Source: Candidatus Gastranaerophilales bacterium
Lineage (GTDB): Bacteria > Cyanobacteriota > Vampirovibrionia > Gastranaerophilales > Gastranaerophilaceae
NCBI GenBank assembly: GCA_944323265.1
Contig: CALURX010000021.1
Span: 1-34,467 of the forward strand
Reading direction: 5' to 3'
DNA: 34,467 nucleotides
The translations under genes and the position numbers were made by a program. The notes under the pieces were generated by a model. It did not search any database. It was given only the letters and a program-made list of their open reading frames with translations, and had not been told where the DNA came from. Numbering within the stretch: the first letter of the stretch is position 1; each line of letters opens with the position of its first letter. Shown here one piece after another: positions 33,536 to 34,467 of this stretch.

Positions 33536-34467
<932 letters not shown>

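Overview
The window is AT-rich bacterial DNA from what looks like an anaerobic gut bacterium. Oxygen-independent enzymes are prominent: the NrdD/NrdG anaerobic ribonucleotide reductase pair, a four-subunit 2-oxoacid:ferredoxin oxidoreductase and a radical SAM protein. A small basic protein opening with an 'INFNG'-type motif, and a surface-type glucosaminidase with a Gly/aromatic-rich N terminus, are of a kind I associate with Candidatus Gastranaerophilales (Melainabacteria/Vampirovibrionia, the non-photosynthetic sisters of Cyanobacteria). That assignment is inference, not proof.

Positions 1-12500 are mostly housekeeping. On the minus strand lie an interrupted uracil-DNA glycosylase, an acyl-CoA synthetase, nrdG and nrdD, a ClC antiporter, gatB and yraN. 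On the plus strand, from 9468, follows the 2-oxoacid:ferredoxin oxidoreductase operon, whose intergenic gaps carry heptanucleotide-based hairpins. Positions 12500-19900 hold a peptidoglycan glucosaminidase, ftsH translationally overlapped by a MntA-HepT toxin-antitoxin pair, a membrane protein, a PAP2 phosphatase, an alpha/beta hydrolase, a CgeB-like glycosyltransferase and an ADP-ribosyltransferase-like protein. Positions 19867-20950 are a decayed zone with a truncated RAYT-type transposase.

From 20952 to the end lies a large, even more AT-rich surface-glycan cluster. It opens with two short single-domain tyrosine recombinases of FimB/FimE size. The first keeps every catalytic residue. The second has lost the nucleophile and most of the others (Y to F, R to A, H to A, H to Q). 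Between them lies a perfect 16-bp inverted repeat (21523-21538 and 21699-21714) flanking 160 bp that holds an extended -10 promoter pointing into the glycan genes. This has the architecture of an invertible promoter switch. Downstream come glf (galactofuranose precursor), three GT2 and one GT4 glycosyltransferases, two paralogous hexapeptide acyltransferases, a TagF-like glycerophosphotransferase, an orphan Cys/coiled-coil/TM protein, an asparagine-synthase-like ATPase without a glutaminase domain, a TagD-like cytidylyltransferase and a radical SAM protein.

A second layer of variability sits inside the cluster. Three genes (the two acyltransferases and the radical SAM gene) end in the same short module, GGTTGT followed by (AG)n. 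In the first two this leads into a conserved tail reading N-P-S/P-S-R/G-L-V-F-N-E-L-D/E-D and then a nearly identical leader that starts the next GT2 gene. The AG number decides whether the tail is read. In the third copy the tract is at least 37 units long and runs off the end of the window. The combined picture is a glycan locus under a site-specific on/off switch plus dinucleotide-slippage and cassette-recombination variation.
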